Part shown: piece by piece, positions 62,434 through 64,000 of the stretch
How the letters are laid out: the number at the start of each line of letters is the position of its first letter
Position numbering within the stretch: position 1 is the first letter of the stretch
DNA from: Prevotella sp.
Lineage (GTDB): Bacteria > Bacteroidota > Bacteroidia > Bacteroidales > Bacteroidaceae
DNA length: 64,000 nt
Direction of reading: 5' to 3'
NCBI GenBank assembly: GCA_017623655.1
Contig: JAGAON010000009.1
Coordinates: 124,001 to 188,000 of the forward strand
The notes under the pieces: model-generated
The model's input: only the letters and a program-made list of their open reading frames with translations
What the model was told of the DNA's origin: nothing
Database searches by the model: none
Made by a program: the position numbers and the translations under genes

Positions 62434-63498
62434 TTATTTGTTTATAATCTCCAGCTGCTGGCGTACTGATTCCTCATGTATCGCCTCGAAAACGGTCTTC
62501 ACAAACTGCTCGCTCATGCCGCAAAGTGCACCCTGTGCGCCGCGTTTGTCAAGTATCTCGTTGTATCGTCCGGTTTGCAACACGGTCATGTTGTGCTCCT
62601 TTTTGTACTGGCCTATCTCCCGGCAGACGCGGAAACGCTGTGAGAGCAGGTCCAGAAGCTTGTCGTCCTGTTCGTCTATCTGCTTGCGGAGCATCTGTAT
62701 GTTCTCTGTTGTGGTAGTCTCGTCACGCACTTGCAGTAATGTGAGTATGTAGTCCAGCACGTCCGGTGTCACCTGTTGCTTGGCGTCACTCCATGCGCAG
62801 TCCGGGTTACAATGGCTCTCGACAATCAGTCCGTCGGCGCCAAGGTCCATGGCCTGCTGGCACAATGGCGCGATAAGCTCGCGCCTTCCGCCTATGTGGC
62901 TGGGGTCACACACGATGGGAAGGTTAGGTATTCGTCTGCGCAACTCAATCGGAATCTGCCACATCGGGAGGTTACGGTAAATCTTTTTGTCGTAAGACGA
63001 GAAGCCGCGGTGTATCGCTCCCAGCTTCTTCACGCCTGCAAGGTTTATGCGTTCCAGCGCTCCTATCCACAGTTCAAGGTCGGGGTTCACCGGATTCTTC
63101 ACGAGAACGGGAATCTCTATGCCCTTCATCGCGTCGGCAATTTCCTGCATCGCGAACGGGTTTGCCGATGTACGGGCGCCTATCCACATCAGGTCGATGC
63201 CGTATTTCATGGCGAGCTCCACGTGGTCGGGTGTCGCCACCTCGGTACACATCATCATTCCCGTCTCCTTCTTGGCCTCAGCCATCCATTTCAGGGCCGG
63301 TTCTCCGTTACCCTCAAAGCCTCCCGGCTTTGTGCGCGGCTTCCATACGCCGGCGCGGAACATGTGGCATCCTTTCTGCGCAAGCTGTCTTGCGGTTGTC
63401 ATTACCTGTTCTTCCGTCTCTGCGGAGCAAGGTCCCGCTATCACGAACGGGCGTTTGTTGTCACTGGGAAGGTTCAGTGCTTCAAGTTCTAATTCCAT
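62434..63498 (-). CDS. DAHP synthase fused to chorismate mutase
   Basis: A 354-residue bifunctional enzyme. The N-terminal part (about 1-258) is a type I DAHP synthase of the KDO8PS-like class: FVIAGPCSAETEEQV near 19, GVWKPRTKPGGFEGNG near 51, WIGARTSANPFAMQEI near 107, VKNPVNPDLELWIGAL near 132 and VCDPSHIGGRRELI near 195. The C-terminal part (about 262-350) is an AroQ-type chorismate mutase (IQMLRKQIDEQDDKLLDLLS). It links the first step of the shikimate pathway with the branch to prephenate, a fusion typical of Bacteroidetes. It lies between the aminotransferase and tyrA genes. Confidence 0.94.
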   Translation of the reverse strand: MELELEALNLPSDNKRPFVIAGPCSAETEEQVMTTARQLAQKGCHMFRAGVWKPRTKPGGFEGNGEPALKWMAEAKKETGMMMCTEVATPDHVELAMKYGIDLMWIGARTSANPFAMQEIADAMKGIEIPVLVKNPVNPDLELWIGALERINLAGVKKLGAIHRGFSSYDKKIYRNLPMWQIPIELRRRIPNLPIVCDPSHIGGRRELIAPLCQQAMDLGADGLIVESHCNPDCAWSDAKQQVTPDVLDYILTLLQVRDETTTTENIQMLRKQIDEQDDKLLDLLSQRFRVCREIGQYKKEHNMTVLQTGRYNEILDKRGAQGALCGMSEQFVKTVFEAIHEESVRQQLEIINK

Positions 63499-63530
63499 AG
63501 TTGTATGTGTTTTTTATTGTTGTTATATTA

Positions 63531-64000
63531 TTATTTGTTCATCATTCCCTCTATTCTCGCCAGGGCTTCCTTCATTTTCTCGTCCTTGGCGCACAGTGAT
63601 ATGCGTATATACCTTTCGCCGTTGCTTCCGAATATCATTCCCGGAGTAATGAACACACGCGCCTCGTGCAGTACCTTCTCCGTCAGATCCTCAACCGTAT
63701 TATAGCTGTCAGGTATCTTTCCCCACAGGAACATGCCTACGGAGTCCTTGTCATATTTACAGTCCAGCACGTCCATTATCCGCTCCGCTATCACCCGGCG
63801 GCGCTTGTAGTTGTCGTAATTGTTCTCCCTGTGCCATCCGTCCTCGTTGTGGTAAGCCTCCGCAGCGGCCAGTTGTATGCCGCGGAAGGTACCTGAGTCG
63901 ATGTTGGACTTTATCTTAAGAATCCAGGAAATGAACGTGCTGTTGGTAGCGACCATGCCCACTCGCCATCCCGGCATATTGTGGCTCTTCGACATTGAGT
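63531..64000 (-). CDS. PLP-dependent aminotransferase, partial
   Basis: Only the C-terminal 155 or so residues are in the window; the gene continues past the right edge. The visible start includes the PLP-lysine motif SMSKSHNMPGWRVGMVATN, where the Lys forms the Schiff base. RIMDVLDCKYDKDSVGMFLW and the late RYIRISLCAKDEKMKEAL near the end carry the Arg that binds the substrate carboxylate. It is a fold type I aminotransferase of the aspartate/aromatic group. Standing 32 nt before the DAHP synthase-chorismate mutase gene, it probably makes phenylalanine and tyrosine from their keto acids; this is inference. Confidence 0.88.
   Translation of the reverse strand, partial: SMSKSHNMPGWRVGMVATNSTFISWILKIKSNIDSGTFRGIQLAAAEAYHNEDGWHRENNYDNYKRRRVIAERIMDVLDCKYDKDSVGMFLWGKIPDSYNTVEDLTEKVLHEARVFITPGMIFGSNGERYIRISLCAKDEKMKEALARIEGMMNK

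Overview
The window is a piece of a Bacteroidales chromosome, most likely Prevotellaceae or a close relative. This rests on SusC/SusD pairs, TAnnTTTG-type -7 promoter boxes, the near absence of Shine-Dalgarno sequences, Bacteroidetes-only families (DUF4199, DUF4827, DUF6452/6048-like), and gene sets such as DAHP synthase-chorismate mutase next to TyrA. The genus is inference; no rRNA gene is present.

Layout. 1-4.0 kb: the start of a nucleoside-recognition (Gate) membrane protein, rnhB, and a large MG2-like secreted protein. 4.6-34.6 kb, all on the minus strand: a glycan-use region that points to pectin rhamnogalacturonan I. It holds a rhamnogalacturonan acetylesterase (CE12), a PL11 rhamnogalacturonan lyase with a very long beta-repeat tail, an orphan 925-residue secreted protein, a 17.8-kb polycistron of order FAS1-SusC-SusD-FAS1-FAS1-SusC-SusD, and a GH43 enzyme. 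No sensor or regulator gene lies inside this region.

34.8-44.1 kb, plus strand: sppA, lpxK, purine nucleoside phosphorylase, thiL, an NDP-sugar nucleotidyltransferase, nrnA, a DUF4827 lipoprotein and glmM. 44.1-45.2 kb is a repeat-rich gap carrying an SRP RNA joined to tRNA-Thr on the minus strand. 45.3-53.9 kb, plus strand: DUF4199, a GT2, a DUF6452/DUF6048-like pair, apbE, a Crp/Fnr regulator, an M3 peptidase, dCMP deaminase and a C-terminal processing protease. Many of these are tightly packed or overlapping. 54.0-58.7 kb: a zinc-ribbon membrane protein, a 210-nt rod-shaped RNA candidate (6S-like), 5-formyl-THF cyclo-ligase, a RelA/SpoT homologue with an altered synthetase domain, and a sigma-70-family factor. 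58.8-61.2 kb, minus strand: rpe with an upstream 42-codon gene, and the infC-rpmI-rplT operon. 61.6-64.0 kb, minus strand: tyrA, DAHP synthase-chorismate mutase and a partial aminotransferase, which form a Phe/Tyr operon.

Intergenic gaps carry several interspersed repeat families. The most striking is a modular 22-bp unit (core GTAATCAGCACC) found in five places, each time just after a stop codon. Others are a REPIN-like GGACGCACC palindrome, a composite element of about 130 bp per arm, and degenerate A/T-rich inverted repeats. No CRISPR array, transposase, phage gene or rRNA was seen.
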